NCBI GenBank assembly: GCA_020002185.1
Contig: CM034533.1
Location: 42,124,380 to 42,188,379 of the forward strand
Direction: 5' to 3'
Source: Paraescarpia echinospica
Lineage: Eukaryota > Annelida > Polychaeta > Sabellida > Siboglinidae
Length of the DNA: 64,000 nt
Positions 14,141 through 27,866 of this stretch are shown here, in pieces. A program made the translations under genes and the position numbers. Each line of letters starts with the position of its first letter. Position 1 is the first letter of the stretch. The notes beneath the pieces were generated by a model. The model searched no databases, had not been told where the DNA came from, and saw only the letters and a program-made list of their open reading frames with translations.

Positions 14141-14425
14141 TGTATGTATGTTTGCATGAATGTATGTATGTATGTATGTATGTATGTACGTATGTATGTA
14201 CGTATATATGTATGTATGTACTTGTGTACGTATGTATACATTTATGATTATACAATAACGAGTGTATGATTATATGACAAAGGACTGAGGGTACAATGGA
14301 AAAAATGTATGTATTACAGAACATTACTGTTTGAAAACAATTGAAAAAGATTTTTCCAAATCAAAACGTAGATATAAAAAACCTCTAATTACACTCCACA
14401 CATCAGAGATTTAGGCAATGCATAT
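14072..14425. repeat. Direct duplication, copy 2
   Basis: Copy of 13525-13874 in the same orientation, separated from it by about 197 bp of unrelated sequence. The high identity means either a very recent tandem duplication or an assembly or haplotype artefact. Its left boundary lies inside the GTAT array, which fits slippage or unequal exchange between arrays. Confidence 0.9.
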
Positions 14426-14798
14426 GGGTGAGATACTTGCCTAGATATTATTTGCATAATAACAGTTTGAATATCGGTCTGGAGTTGATGTTTTGTATCT
14501 TATAGTCAGGATTATTCCATATTGTTTTAAATAAAAGTGGTTAAGGTAAATTAGATAAAAAAAAACGAGTTTTAGGCTTCTCTGTATTTAAGAGGTTATA
14601 TTGTCTAGTAAGTTGTGGCTAAATTGTTGGTATATAATGCTTAAAGGATTTAGACAGTAAATTTTGGTGATAGCCATACATAAACAGTAATAAGTAATAG
14701 CAGCGACTTTAATTATACTGTCCGATTTAAAAATAGGACCGGTGTGACTTCTGTATATATTTTTTTAATTATTCGTTTTATTCGTATAGCGCGTTTTT

Positions 14799-15481
14799 GC
14801 ATGTATGTATGTATGTACGTATGTATGTATGTATGTATGTATGTATGTATGTATGTATGTATGTATGTATGTATGTATGTATGTATGTATGTATGTATGT
14901 ATGTATGTATGTATGTATGTATGTATGTATGTATGTATGTATGTATACATGTATGTACGCATGTATGTATGTATGTACGTATGTATGTATGTATGTATGT
15001 ATGTATGTATGTACGTACGTACGTATGTATGTATGTACGTATGTATGAATGTACGTATGTATGTATGTATGTATGTATGTACGTGTGTGTGTGTGTGTGT
15101 GCCTGTGTGCGTGTGTGCGTGTGTGCGTGTGTGCGTGTGTGCGTGTGTGTGCATGTGTGCATGTTTGCATGAGTGCATGTTTGTATGTGTGTGTATGTAT
15201 GTATGTATGTATGTATGCATGCATGCATGTATGCATGTATGCATGCATGTATGTATGTATGTATGTCTGTCTGTATGTAAGTATGTATGTATGTATGTAA
15301 GTATGTATGTATGTATGTATGTATGTATGTATGTATGTATGTATGTATGTATGTATGTATGTATGCATGGATGTATGAATATATGGATGTGTGTATGTGT
15401 GGAAGTATATTTGTATGTCGGTATATATGTGTGTAAGTATGTATGTATGTATGTATGTATGTATGTATGTATGTATGTATG

Positions 15482-15527
<46 letters not shown>

Positions 15528-15672
15528 CATGTGTTTATGTGCGTGTGCATGTACATGTGTGTACGTGTGTTTATGTGCGTGTGTGCATGTGTGCATGTGT
15601 GCATGTGTGCATGTGTGCATGTGTGCATGTGTGCATGTGTGCATGTGTGCATGTGTACGTGTGTGTATGAGT
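14799..15672. repeat. 870-bp compound (GTAT)n / (GTGC) / (GCAT) array
   Basis: Long GTAT arrays (about 14800-15080 and 15255-15365) alternate with GTGTGC, GCATGCAT, TA and GTGCAT blocks. Every frame across it is open for long stretches (MYVC, IHTY, HMHT), which explains the several 80-300 residue open frames in both directions. None of them is a gene. Confidence 0.95.
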
Positions 15673-16471
15673 TGGTTCATGCATGTATGAGAATAAACAT
15701 AAATATTCTAATGTAATGTGGCATTCGATTCGTAATATGAGCGAACATACTTTTATGCATGAATTTGTTTGTGCATGGGCATGTGTACGTTCTAACAATT
15801 ATACATACACGGGGAAGAGCTAGTGTTTATTAAAATGTTTTACTCGGGTATTATGTGCGTGCATCCGTTGTACGTTGTTGTCATTTCCAATTAAACTTTA
15901 ACCGATGACTCGTTTAATCCAATAATACTACATGATCGGCATAGTCGGTATTGAAAAACTGTCTTTGGTTCTTGTGTGTAACACACGTAGGTAACACTGG
16001 CATGTTATGCCACTGTTGTCAATGCTGGGCCAATGCGATTGCTGTCATAGGTTGGTGTAGCATGTTCATGCAGCATGACGTCACGTCACGCGCATACTCC
16101 AACTTAATCTCTTCATATCGTTATATCATAATACGTGCTGGCAAACAAACATGTATGATCACGTAGCTGAACTATTTGTTAATTCTCAAATATACGCATC
16201 TTTGTGCGAATATATACATATAAAACTTTTCTCCGCACATACGTACGGTTCGCGGAATTTATGTAGAACTATATTTCCTTGCATTCATGTTTGTTTGACT
16301 TTCACATGTATAAGCGTATGAAAAACGTAAACGGATTAGTGAACATATGTAAGATTATGAAAGCAGACTAGTTGAAAAACAATAATAATACAAATATTAT
16401 TGATACATCAACAAATTTGAGGCTACTTCTTCGTTCACGGGTGTTTACAAAATACGCGTTCATAGTATATA

Positions 16472-16473
<2 letters not shown>

Positions 16474-16563
<90 letters not shown>

Positions 16564-16588
16564 ACACAACACACACACACACAATATA

Positions 16589-16670
<82 letters not shown>

Positions 16671-16711
16671 GTATATATATACATATATATATATATGTAT
16701 ATATACACATA
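16474..16711. repeat. (CA)n followed by (TA)n array
   Basis: A CA array with two short AT interruptions (to about 16637) passes directly into a TA array (to about 16711). Confidence 0.95.
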
Positions 16712-16793
16712 TATTATATATAACGTTTTGCATAGGAAAAAATAAATAAATCACGACATTGTGATAAATGGTTTACACAGCAAAATCCGTTGT

Positions 16794-16839
16794 TATATAT
16801 GTATGTATATATATATATATATATATAGATATATATATA

Positions 16840-16880
<41 letters not shown>
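16794..16880. repeat. (TA)n microsatellite
   Basis: About 85 bp of TA with GATA and AATT interruptions. Confidence 0.9.
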
Positions 16881-16882
<2 letters not shown>

Positions 16883-17358
16883 CACAATTAGTTGTGACAC
16901 TTGTAAACTTGCTAAGTTTTACCTCATGTATTTCGCAGGTAGAAACGATGCACATCCTTCCATGTCGGTGAGAGTAGATGTTCGGACTGTCGAAGAACTG
17001 CATATGTATGTGCGACATCAACGATATGCCGACTGGAGAAAATGTACTCAATTTGAATCAACGAATGAGCATGGTGTTGTAAAACTTCAAGTGTTTCCCG
17101 CGTTGCCGTAAATGCTACTTTAACATTATGTGTGAGACGACGTTGTCTAAATGTTATTTGCACACCCCATAATGTGAGAACACGAAATTAAATGGTCAAA
17201 TCGACCTAATACGCCAGCAGAGTAGACTTGTTAGTAAAGGTGTGCGTCAAGTGTTATCAACTCGACGCTACCAAATAATGTAGTATGCAATGCATGCCGT
17301 TTATGTTGATATATCTGCATCGAATATCAAGAATCAACACGCCGTCTGCATCGAAACC

Positions 17359-17450
17359 AAGACGCAGTCGCCGCCTACCCTGTAGATCCGAGCTTGCGTG
17401 CAACACGCTATCACAAGTTCGTTATACAGCGTATACGGAGCCTTCGTTTT
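17359..17450 (+). ncRNA. mir-10: miR-10 family microRNA precursor
   Basis: The 5' arm (17376 onward) begins TACCCTGTAGATCCGA. These are the first 16 bases, including the seed, of bilaterian miR-10, and GCTTG follows where miR-10 usually has ATTTG. The 3' arm (about 17414-17435, starting CAAGTTCG) is its imperfect complement. Read by hand, TACCCTGTA pairs with TACAGCGTA with one C-C mismatch, and GAGCTTG pairs with CAAGTTC with one G-U pair. The lower stem continues outward for about 17 positions with a few mismatches (17359-17375 with 17434-17450). The apex carries GCGTG-CAA-CACGC or an equivalent pairing. CCAC, a match to the CNNC motif favoured by Drosha processing, lies at 17451-17454, about 16-19 bases past the 3' arm. 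miR-10 microRNAs act in Argonaute complexes and are classically encoded inside Hox clusters. Here the hairpin lies about 11 kb upstream of Lox5 on the same strand. miR-100 is less likely because the T of ACCCTGTAG is present, and a miR-993-type paralogue is not excluded. Confidence 0.88.
17376..17397 (+). ncRNA. Predicted mature miR-10-like 5p strand
   Basis: The 22 bases start at the conserved U of the miR-10 family. The seed (bases 2-8) is ACCCUGU. I did not see the complementary ACAGGGT in the first few hundred bases after either Hox stop codon. One copy occurs in the Hox5 intron, at 52457-52463. Confidence 0.75.
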
Positions 17451-17534
17451 CCACAATAGCAAACGTGTTTGAAGTGATCGCGTTATTTTGTTTATCACCC
17501 CGCTAACACAATGTTGTAAAATGTCGTAATTTCT

Positions 17535-17535
17535 T

Positions 17536-17633
<98 letters not shown>

Positions 17634-17634
17634 A
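17535..17634. repeat. (TA)n microsatellite
   Basis: About 100 bp of TA with a few G interruptions, starting about 85 bp downstream of the miR-10-like hairpin. Confidence 0.9.
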
Positions 17635-20600
17635 TACATAACATAGAATATTTGTATAATATAATATTTTTTTTTATTATATGCATGTATGTCATCGGTA
17701 TATGTTGGTTATGATAATAAAGCGTTCTAGCGTTTAAACTTTTTACTCTGTTATTGCTGTCTTGTATTTCTTAGATGACATGACGATATCATTGCGTAAT
17801 GCCGTATTGATCGTTATTATTGTAGTCGACACTCATTATAAACAACATACACGCTTCGCAATTTCACAAAGGAGAAACACATGAGCGAGGAGTTTTTTTG
17901 AGAAATAATACGATATATAATAAATGTATTTGTAAAAAGAACATATAGCATTGAAAAAGCACACTAAAACTGGCATCTGTAGGAAAACTACACATTGACT
18001 AAAAATCTGGATTGTATGTCAAAATATAATTGAACCCCTCAACCCAAATGACACAAAGTACATCACCTTTCACTGTCAGCAAAAGTGTGAAATTTGTGAC
18101 ACCGCTTTGACACATTTACAACAATGAGGCTACGATCGACTCAGGTGACATTCACCCACAAACAATAAATTGACGTCATTGCAGTTGCACAGCGAAAGTG
18201 ATGCGTCCACTACAACTCGTAGAATCCCACGTTGACACCGTAACGTGTAGGTTAAATGCCAACATCTCATTTAATTAATAAAACATTAATAATTATTGTA
18301 TTATCTTACAAATTATTCCAGTTAAGTTTACTGATGTAAAACATTAGGATCAGGTAAATAAAAAACGTGTCGTTTCTATATATGCAACAATTAAAAACAA
18401 ACTGGTATACTTTATCAATCCAACCCATTGCAGGTTACGACTTTATGGGCATGCATATATATGGCAAATTTTTATGAAGTAAATTTATATATAGCATAAA
18501 ATGTGGGTAATAAATAACCAGTCAATTATCCATTTCCACTAAACATCCAGGATGTTATATTTCACATTTAGCTCGTATCATATATGTATATCTCGTTGTG
18601 ACTAGCGCCGGCATAGTGGATATTAAGTCGCAAAATTGTGAAATTGAGTTTTATAAATTCCTGGATTAAAGTAAAGGTTTACGCTGCTTTAAAATGTACT
18701 TCATTGGTTGACATATCTTCAGTAGAATTTGATTTATTACTACAATTACGCAGCCTTTTAAAAAATATACGTTTCGAGAAACGATATTTATATTTGGGTT
18801 TGTAAATGCAAATACTTTGTACGTTTGGATTATGAGTTGAGAAAAATAAACAGGACGTCGAAAGACGAGATTATAAGGTATGCATTTCTGCCCAAAACAC
18901 AAAATTGAGTGGACATTACCTAGACAGCTTTGGTTGGCTCGTTTGGACAATAGGGCCTTGCAACTTAATATCTGGTTCGCTATGGCGGGTCATACATTAG
19001 TTGTGGTAAAGTTATTAAATCGACTGTGAAATCGACGCAAATGTAATTATTCATTAGAATAACCATCATCATAACCATCATATTGATAAACTACATGTGG
19101 AAAATACATTGTACTCGGTGTATTCTTAGTGATGTTATAACAACACGTTTAGCAGAAGTCCTTCGAAATAAAGATGATACAGATATATCAATAAACGGTG
19201 CCGTGTTGACAATAAGAAGAGCAAGGGACACGTGCAGCCGACGTCATGAAACACGGAGTAATGCATGGGCATATCGCTGACAGCTTCTACACGCCGAGTG
19301 AGTGGGAAGCCATTCGATGTGGCGCTAACAACTGTCATGTGTGCGGGTGTGCCATAAAACTGCAGTAACACTCATAGTATAGTATCGTTTTATAGCTCCA
19401 ACTTGGAAATATCCACTTTTCGCGGTTAAGCCGCATTAAGCTGCATGTCGAAATCAAGAAGATAACTGCCAGTAGCTGTTTGCCGGCAGAAGTATGTTAT
19501 TTATAGGTGTCGCAAAATGTGCGGTGAGTTTTGTTTGTAACGCATTATGAAGTTCGCCGCTGGTTATATTGTTTTGATCCACGTTTCCAATATACACCTA
19601 AAGGCAAAACTTAACGTACATTTAGACATACATCCGGTTTACTTTTTTATAATAGCTAAAGTAACCCACGCAACAAGCGCAACCGTTATATGCCGCACAA
19701 GCAAAAACAAGAACATTTACTACCAAATAATGTTATACAATTTTGATGTCAGTTCAACATTATGGCACGACATTCTGGAACACAATGATGACCACTGGCT
19801 GAATTGTCCATAACAGTTAGCATGAATACCATTGCTATTGTTGCACTACATCTTATATATATTTGGTTCGATGAAAACAAACTAAAAATCTTCAACATTT
19901 CATCCATCACATTTTGCATGGGATTTGCACATATAGTGGACTAGGATATTAAATCATTTGCATCTATTTATTATGTGTTAAATGCATCAGGCAGATATTC
20001 GAATAACTGGCCTGCACTATTAAATGCACACAACTGTGTTCGGATACGCACTTTAACAAACACACTACACAACACATACACATACACTCAACAACACTCG
20101 TGTAATTTGCTATGATAATTGTAATGTTTACCTAAACTTTTCCTCAGCGACATGTGCATTTTCCGTATACTTTCGGATGTAAATATGTAATGTACATTTT
20201 TTAATCCAACTGTTTGTAATATATTATATGCATTCATGATTATACTCTGTCGATGTTTCACAACAATGTACGCGCATATTTTGTTCGTAACAAAATGTGT
20301 GATGGAACGATTGTTTAGCAACTTGGATGCGATGAATCACATCAAAAGAATAGGAAATGCGTTACACTTGCAACGTTTGCTTCCGCCAGATGATGTACGC
20401 ACGTTCTAGTTCGGAACATGAAAGGCATCTGTATCAAACCCACGCAACACCTTCGTGTAAGCTGTTACGCTTTCGTGCGAGTGTCGCATGTATTCAACTA
20501 TTTTTCAAGATGTCTCTTTGCCGAACGCGTTGCACACGCTTACAGTCAAATACGGACTCTTGTTGAGTACATTCCTTTAGCGATTGTATTGCTGTGATAT

Positions 20601-22125
20601 ATATCGTCCCGGGGTGAGTTCATGGTCATTGGCACCCCCGACTCTGACATGACATTGACCGATGTCGCATTCCGGCTTAACAATCTGTTCGAGGGTCAAT
20701 AATTGTAGACATACTTATTGTTTCCAATCGAGCTTGTTTATTGGTTCAACAGGAACTATCTTGATCAGGTATGCATGCATGCGTGACATTGTGCATACAT
20801 GACAACCGTGGACAACAACGATATGTGCTTGAAACTAAATTAACTTTAGTCATCAAGAAGATAAATGTTATATTATAAACTTGAACAATTTTAATCTACT
20901 GAATCAGTATATGGTTTATTGTGCGATGTGTGTTTGTGTATGATTTCGTAGCATATACACTTATTTAGTTATGTTGTGCACCAATAATTCGGCATTCATT
21001 TTGTTTTCACAAACACAAATTCAACGATGAGGAACTAGGAATGCAATTCGATTTGTTGAAGAAAATAACCAGATGCACCTGGATACACATATATAAACAA
21101 ATATAAATGTTTACAAAATTGTACAATAATTCTGCTTGTACATGTTTGACACTGTTGCCTTGAAATAATAAACAACATTAATTCAGTGTTTCTGTTTTGT
21201 TATTTTGACGTCCATCCATGGCTTCTACGTCATTCAAATGTTATCAAAAAGTCAGGCATACATCCAATTAATATCTGAAGTTTTTTTGTGATATATTGAA
21301 TCCAGTGGTCTATGTTGAGTGATATTTGTATTGTAAATCACAAGCCTTTCACTGGAAGTCAGTAGAGAAAACAACGATATGTTGCTTCATGACAACATTC
21401 GTTGGCTGTTCATAAATAATGATAAATAAATAATGACAACACCATAATGTCCACATGTGTGCGAGTGCATCCATGAAAGTGGACAATACCCACACAAGAG
21501 CAACGTAGTTGTTCGCATTGCAATACACACATTTTTCACACAAATGTAACTGTCACCACATTACGTTATACCATTGTATAAATCTCATACCTCAAAAGTT
21601 GCCACGTCACAACTAGGCCAATACTTTCCGGGAGGCGGGTGCATCTCACCATATCACATGCTACAAGGTTCGTGTGGTTGCCCAGGTAATGCTAGTACGT
21701 TACTTGCTTTTGTCGAGTAATGAATGCGAAATGCAGATAGTAAATTGTCGTAAACAGTTTCAACGGGATAACACTGACAACCACCACCTTGATCCGTACG
21801 TAACCCACACAACAGCTACACAAATCTAATCAACGCCATTAGTGTTGTACTTCACTAGAAAGTAAACAAAACGGCGGAAGAATAATGCAATAAGTGAAAG
21901 ACAAATCAAGATGTTATAGTTTTTGTGGCGTCGGTGATTTGTAGTTTGTGTCGCCTTTGCCGTCAAGGAAATTATTTTAAATAATATACCTAGCGAAATG
22001 TTGTGTGCAGAAAAAAACAAGAAACAAACAATAAGAGAGCGTACTCTATGTAAATAATATAATCATATATACCATATTTCGTTCAGATACGAATTAATAT
22101 AGGAAAACAATAATATTAAAAAAAA

Positions 22126-22202
22126 ATTATATATAAATATATATATATACAGTCTGTATATATATATATACAGTCTGTATATATATATATTATATTCTTT
22201 GC

Positions 22203-22240
<38 letters not shown>
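22126..22240. repeat. (TA)n tract with duplicated CAGTCTG insert
   Basis: TA alternation containing ATACAGTCTGTAT twice, about 20 bp apart, leading into a perfect palindrome. Confidence 0.85.
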
Positions 22241-22244
<4 letters not shown>

Positions 22245-22253
22245 GCAAAGAAT
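22194..22253. repeat. 60-bp perfect palindrome
   Basis: ATTCTTTGCTAATT at the left end is exactly complementary to AATTAGCAAAGAAT at the right end. The 32 bp between them are TA alternation that is self-complementary about the same centre. The non-repetitive 14-bp arms show this is more than a TA array. Confidence 0.85.
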
Positions 22254-25200
22254 GTTGGTAGTTATATGGAATCGGACGAAGATAACATTATACCTTTTAT
22301 AGTTGCCTGTCAACTGTTATCTTATTTTACATGCAAACATACATTTTGATATCAAGCGAAACACGTGTTGCAAATATATTATGTTTTGTTATAATCAATC
22401 TTATCTTATTTTCCAGAATAACGAATAGTGTTGTGTAAACGCGTATGACGTGGCGCCGGCTATACATCCGAGTTCTTCATTGTGTTGTTGCTTTTAAGAA
22501 ATCAATTGCACTGTAAATTGGGTTTTCTGTTTTATCGCCTTTCCCTGAGGAACTTTGTCTCCATTGTGAGAAAGACACATCGTGCGGCATTTGAGCGCGG
22601 GCAATCGCCCAGGGAAATCGTTTGATTGCTTTGCGATTATTGCGCCATTTCTGTTTTGTCTCGGCAATAACGTGTTGCGCGCGAACATAACGCCGTTGCC
22701 TACTCTCGTGTAATCGTTTTATTCCGATTCGATATCTAGCTAAATGCGAGCGTTTATCAACGTGTTCAAACGTGGAGGTGTACGAGGTGCCATTGGTAAT
22801 GGCATTTCCCACATCCGCACTGGCAAAGACGTGCATTCATAAGTAGATCCCTTCAAATTCTGTGAAATAAATGGAAACACTTACTGTTCTTGAAACAGAG
22901 GTGAAGGTCTCCAAATGAAGATCCGAAGCTCGAGCGGTTGACTTTTGTGACATGTTTAACATTATATTCAATAAATGCATAATAACTTAGTGTCAAAATA
23001 CTAAAGTCGGACAAGAAAAGTACAGTGTCATATATTTGCTTTAAATTCACAAAACTGACTGCAGTTGACATACATAAAAATACAACATAATTTATCTGAA
23101 ATATACGTATAATAAAATGGAGTTGTATACAAGTATAACTAAATATATTATCATTTAAATCTGACATATATATTGTCTATAATTTCGCAGCTGCTTTCAA
23201 TGATATGAAAACATGCACATTTGCTAACAATCAAATAAAATATCAACTCTCCGCTGCCTTCTATGATTTCTGCAAAAATTGTACGCTTAATATCAATTAG
23301 CTTTTTTCGTGTAAAGATTATTAGGCCTACCCACCATTGAACAACTCACTCTGTTATAATAATAATACATTGGTTTATATTAAGCTTTTTCAATCATTAC
23401 ACTTATTGTTGTTATTTTTAAAGACGGTATTACATTTATGTTGGCGTGTTTCTATACGAACGACCTTTTAGCTATTAGGTGCACGTCCCTTTTATACTTA
23501 GTATATAGGTATGTAATATCAGGTAAATATAATTTTATAGTGTACATTTAAAAAATTATATTTTTATTTAACTAAGCTAACAAAATTACTAATAATGTAT
23601 TATTTGCTTGATTCAATTTCCAGTTTGTATCCAAATTGTCATAGAAATAATGCAACATTCAATGTATAATTTTTCCAACATAATTTGCTTATTTATTACC
23701 GCAACTGAACAATGATCGGGACGTTTTGTTTAATTAATATGACGTAATAGAATGCAATTTGACTGTCTATTTGTTATAACAAAACTACCCAACCAATTGT
23801 ATTGCGCCTGCTATAATAACTATATCGGTGTTGATACATGAACCACGAACTCGACACTACGGCTTAGCGATATAAACACATAACCTTTCCAACGAAATTT
23901 TCGCGATTGATGGATTGCTTACAAAATAACGTGCATAAATAAATTAACTTACATTGCAACCCCCTTGACGTGTGCGTAACATAAATTGTGCGGAAGAATA
24001 AGCATGGATAAACGCCGCATTTCCATAGGTCACAGTGCGTCATCACTCAACAAGATGCCGTTTTATACGAAGACGAACGAAAGAGTTAACTATGCTTTTA
24101 TAATTTCAGAAACATTTATTTGTTGATAAACAACTGTATTTTAGTATATACGCGAATGAGTGTTTATGCTCATCAGTTGTCGTTATAATAACTAATTTGA
24201 TTGTGCATTTCTTATATGCTCTGACAGACTATCTATCTCACAACATGTTGGTTATTTTGTAAGGCTATGTTTAAAATGAGCAAGTTGGCCTGTAGCTGCG
24301 TCCACAATTTTGAGTTAATTTCTATTCAATTAAAAATCATCCGAATAGATAACCACATTACGCAAAATAATGAAGACATATTTATTCCAACTCGTATTAT
24401 TACGCTAAATCCTCGGCAGTCCCGTGCTCTTTTGACGATGGTTCTGTCCCTCTTCATGATATAATTAAACAATTCTAGATTGCATCTCCTTCCTTCTGAG
24501 ATTTCTCGGAATTACAGAGATGCACAGAAATATTATTATTATTATCATAGTTTTTATTAGTATATCATAATAATCATAGAACAGTGTAGTCGGACATGTT
24601 GATAGTGTATATTCGATGATGTCAACCTAGTTTACCATTGAGAAAGAAAACGTTATTTTAAAATTAGCTCGATATTATTATATATGAGGTCATTTTACTT
24701 TGCAAGTGCGATTCATATAACAACACATTCCCTTCCCGCGAATAGCATCCAGCAGCGACACCTATGTAGGGCGAAGAAGACATTTATGTGTCAGTAACAA
24801 ACATAAACCTGATAAATGGCTCACGGCTGGTCCATATATAATTTCGTTCCGTTCATCTACGGCGTCAGAAGAACCAGCTCACGGTTTCGCAGTGCATCGC
24901 ATCAAATGTACGCCTGAATAATTATTACTGCGCTCGCGCAACTGCAATGCGTAACATTTATGGCAGCACTGGGGTATTTTCTTGACAGTGACGTCACTGG
25001 ATTTTTCGCAGCGTGGGGTGCTACTGTTCCAATATTTAAGAGTCTAAGTAAATACGCCTATCGTAGGATGTAATATTGGAAATGCGTGTTCATGTACATA
25101 CTGACAATATATATTGTCTATTTGTTGGCAGACACGAACAAAATTGTTCAGATAAAATGGAAGAACAACACTTTAACAAGTTAGAAAATATTATATATAT

Positions 25201-27817
25201 GTTAGTTTATTTTGTTAGTTTCGTTCATAACTACTCTAACAAATTCATGTTTGTTTTATTAAATACAAATGAAATATTTTTATTGGAGTTATGTATCAGT
25301 TATTTTTATGATACACTTCTTCGTGTATTTACTTTGCTTTCGCGAGTAACCGTGCATCCAAATGTAGCATTTTCTACATTTTCTTTGGTAATTTTATTGA
25401 CATTTCCATATAAATAAACTAACAGTTTGTTCGTAATATGCTATTGTAGCTGATTCGTTATGCTGCCCCTCAACTGTCGTCCAGAGTGTTATTATAAATG
25501 GACCCTAGTCGTACATGGACCGGGGATCTCCATATCACGGAAAAATGGAACTCCTCCTATAAAAAAAAATTTTTTTACTGTGTTGAGTGAGGTGGAAGTG
25601 TTCAATTTGTGTACCTGTTATTACAACAACAGAACTGTTCAAAAACGTAACCATATCATACTTGTTTGACATATATAAGAAAACAGCTACCCCAGAGAAC
25701 CTCGTATGTACTTTTGTAATTCAATTAACACATAAAAGTTCCATATTTCACAAGGGTGTCCACATATAACGCCGTGGTAAATGGACCCCCGCTAAAATAA
25801 AATCGGAAATTTGATTTCCAAGTTTAGATCAGCGACCTATTTTGCAACTGGCAATTAAAGTGTTACACAAGTGCGCCAAGTATGCTCACTATTATTAATT
25901 AACTTATACACGATACGTAATTAACTTGTATATGACAATGTAATTAAGTTAATTAAATATGAATGTAAGCATCTTATTATTCATAAATATGGGCGATTAT
26001 ATAAATGTTTTGTTTTCCAAGTAATATTACAATAGTCTCCGCACCGTTTTATCTTAAATGCATGCGTAAACAAATTACATATTTAGCTGATCTAATCAAA
26101 ATCAGAATATTTCCTTTATAGATGTTGCCGTTCGTAATGTAGTTTTAATAGAGCTTTCCTAAATTGTGAAGTTGGTTTGATATGAAATGACACGGATGAT
26201 TCAGAAAGGAATCAACACCATTTACCTACACGTACACACACATAGCACATATACAGCGGGTAATTCAACTGCAACGTAATTTTGGCTTTAGTTAAAATGC
26301 CAGACAAAATGGCCTGATTACCGCGTTGGGTTTATTGCCGTAGTTACGACGCCATTAGAGGAGCAGGAAGCTTTCAGACGAGGAACACTGTCTGTTCCGG
26401 TGGATTTAATGTTCACAGCAGCCGGACTCGCTAATTCTAACTGCTTCACGTTGGACTCAATAAAATATGTATGTCCCCTAATTTGGGGAGAGTCTTGGAG
26501 CAGAGCGAAAGGCCTTGGCTGCATAAAATGCCCATAACGCGGCAGAATATTGCACGCGACTAAAACTCGACAAGTTCGTCGCTTTCAAGTTAAGACCTAA
26601 TCAAGATGAGGGTTACAAGTTCCTGTCTACAAAGTCCCTCTAATTAGCCTGCTCTCATGTCGGTCTGAATAAACAGTCCCGTAGAATCAGCAATTCGTTC
26701 CAATAATATATCGACCGTTGATTTAAGCCTTTCATCTGTCTACGTGTTTCTCCGTGCTTATTATGAATAGAACAACTGGCAGACACGGTGGTTACTGACT
26801 CGATATTTATATTACGAATATTTTTCAAAAATATCCTAATGAAACGAATCCCGTTCAAGTGCATTAATTTGTATAGCAAACACATATCAACATATCACAC
26901 CATTTACTTGAAGTTATAATATATCAACAATAAGTATTATAATATATCAATAATAAGTAGTAAGACAATCACATGTATTTATTAGTACCACAACAGTAAG
27001 TCATTAATCGTTTGAGTAATATACTTCGACTAATTCAGGTGATATGTTATTTCGCCCGATAGATCAGTTCTAGTAAAATCGTAATCGTTTGCTTCTATAA
27101 TCAAAATAATAAACCTGGATCCATATTACTAGTTCAATGAAAGCAACATGCGGACAACGATTTTACTACGAAATAACTTCGCTAGCTAGCGGCTAGCGCG
27201 GTATGCTATCTAGAAAAGCGACTCGGGAATAGATTCGCATCAAAGAGAAACCAGCGGCTTATCTCAATCGGCGATATGGAAGACGCCCTACAACAGACGC
27301 ATTCCCAAGGAGTTATGCCTGTATGTTCGGCGCTCTCGTCAACACCTGTACGCAAACAAGAACTAACGCACGCACGCAGAACAACCGCTCACGTGTAAAG
27401 ACAAACAGTGTGTGAATATCCCACGAATACGCGCACATACACGTCAGCGTTTACAAGCGTACAACCATACATGTATTTGAGTTTTGTTAGTGAAGAATGA
27501 ACAAAATTTCGTTTTAACAAATACATATTATTTCGTTAAATACTAGTAAGGGAGAGGAATCTTGCGAGAGTCGATGTAGCAAATAGTTTGAATGGAGGGC
27601 GTGGTAAAGCGACGTGGCACCTGGGAAATATCAGGCATTCTGTGACACGCTCCGTCTGTGGTATAACCTTGAAACATACATTCTAGCTGCATTGGAACAC
27701 ATGCACTGTTTGCAGAGCAGAATACAGTTCCCACGTCGACTGGCATAAAAATATTATCTCAGTGTGACTATAACATCGTTCGATATATGTGTTTACTGTT
27801 TGGTTGAGAATGTTCAC

Positions 27818-27818
<1 letters not shown>

Positions 27819-27862
<44 letters not shown>
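27819..27862. repeat. (TA)n microsatellite
   Basis: About 44 bp of uninterrupted TA, about 400 bp upstream of the Lox5 promoter region. Confidence 0.9.

Positions 27863-27866
<4 letters not shown>

Noticed and set aside
14713..15716. Open frames of 140-303 codons on both strands (MYVC, IHTY, HMHT)
   Set aside because: They are translations of GTAT/GTGC arrays. Any frame is open because the repeat units lack stops.
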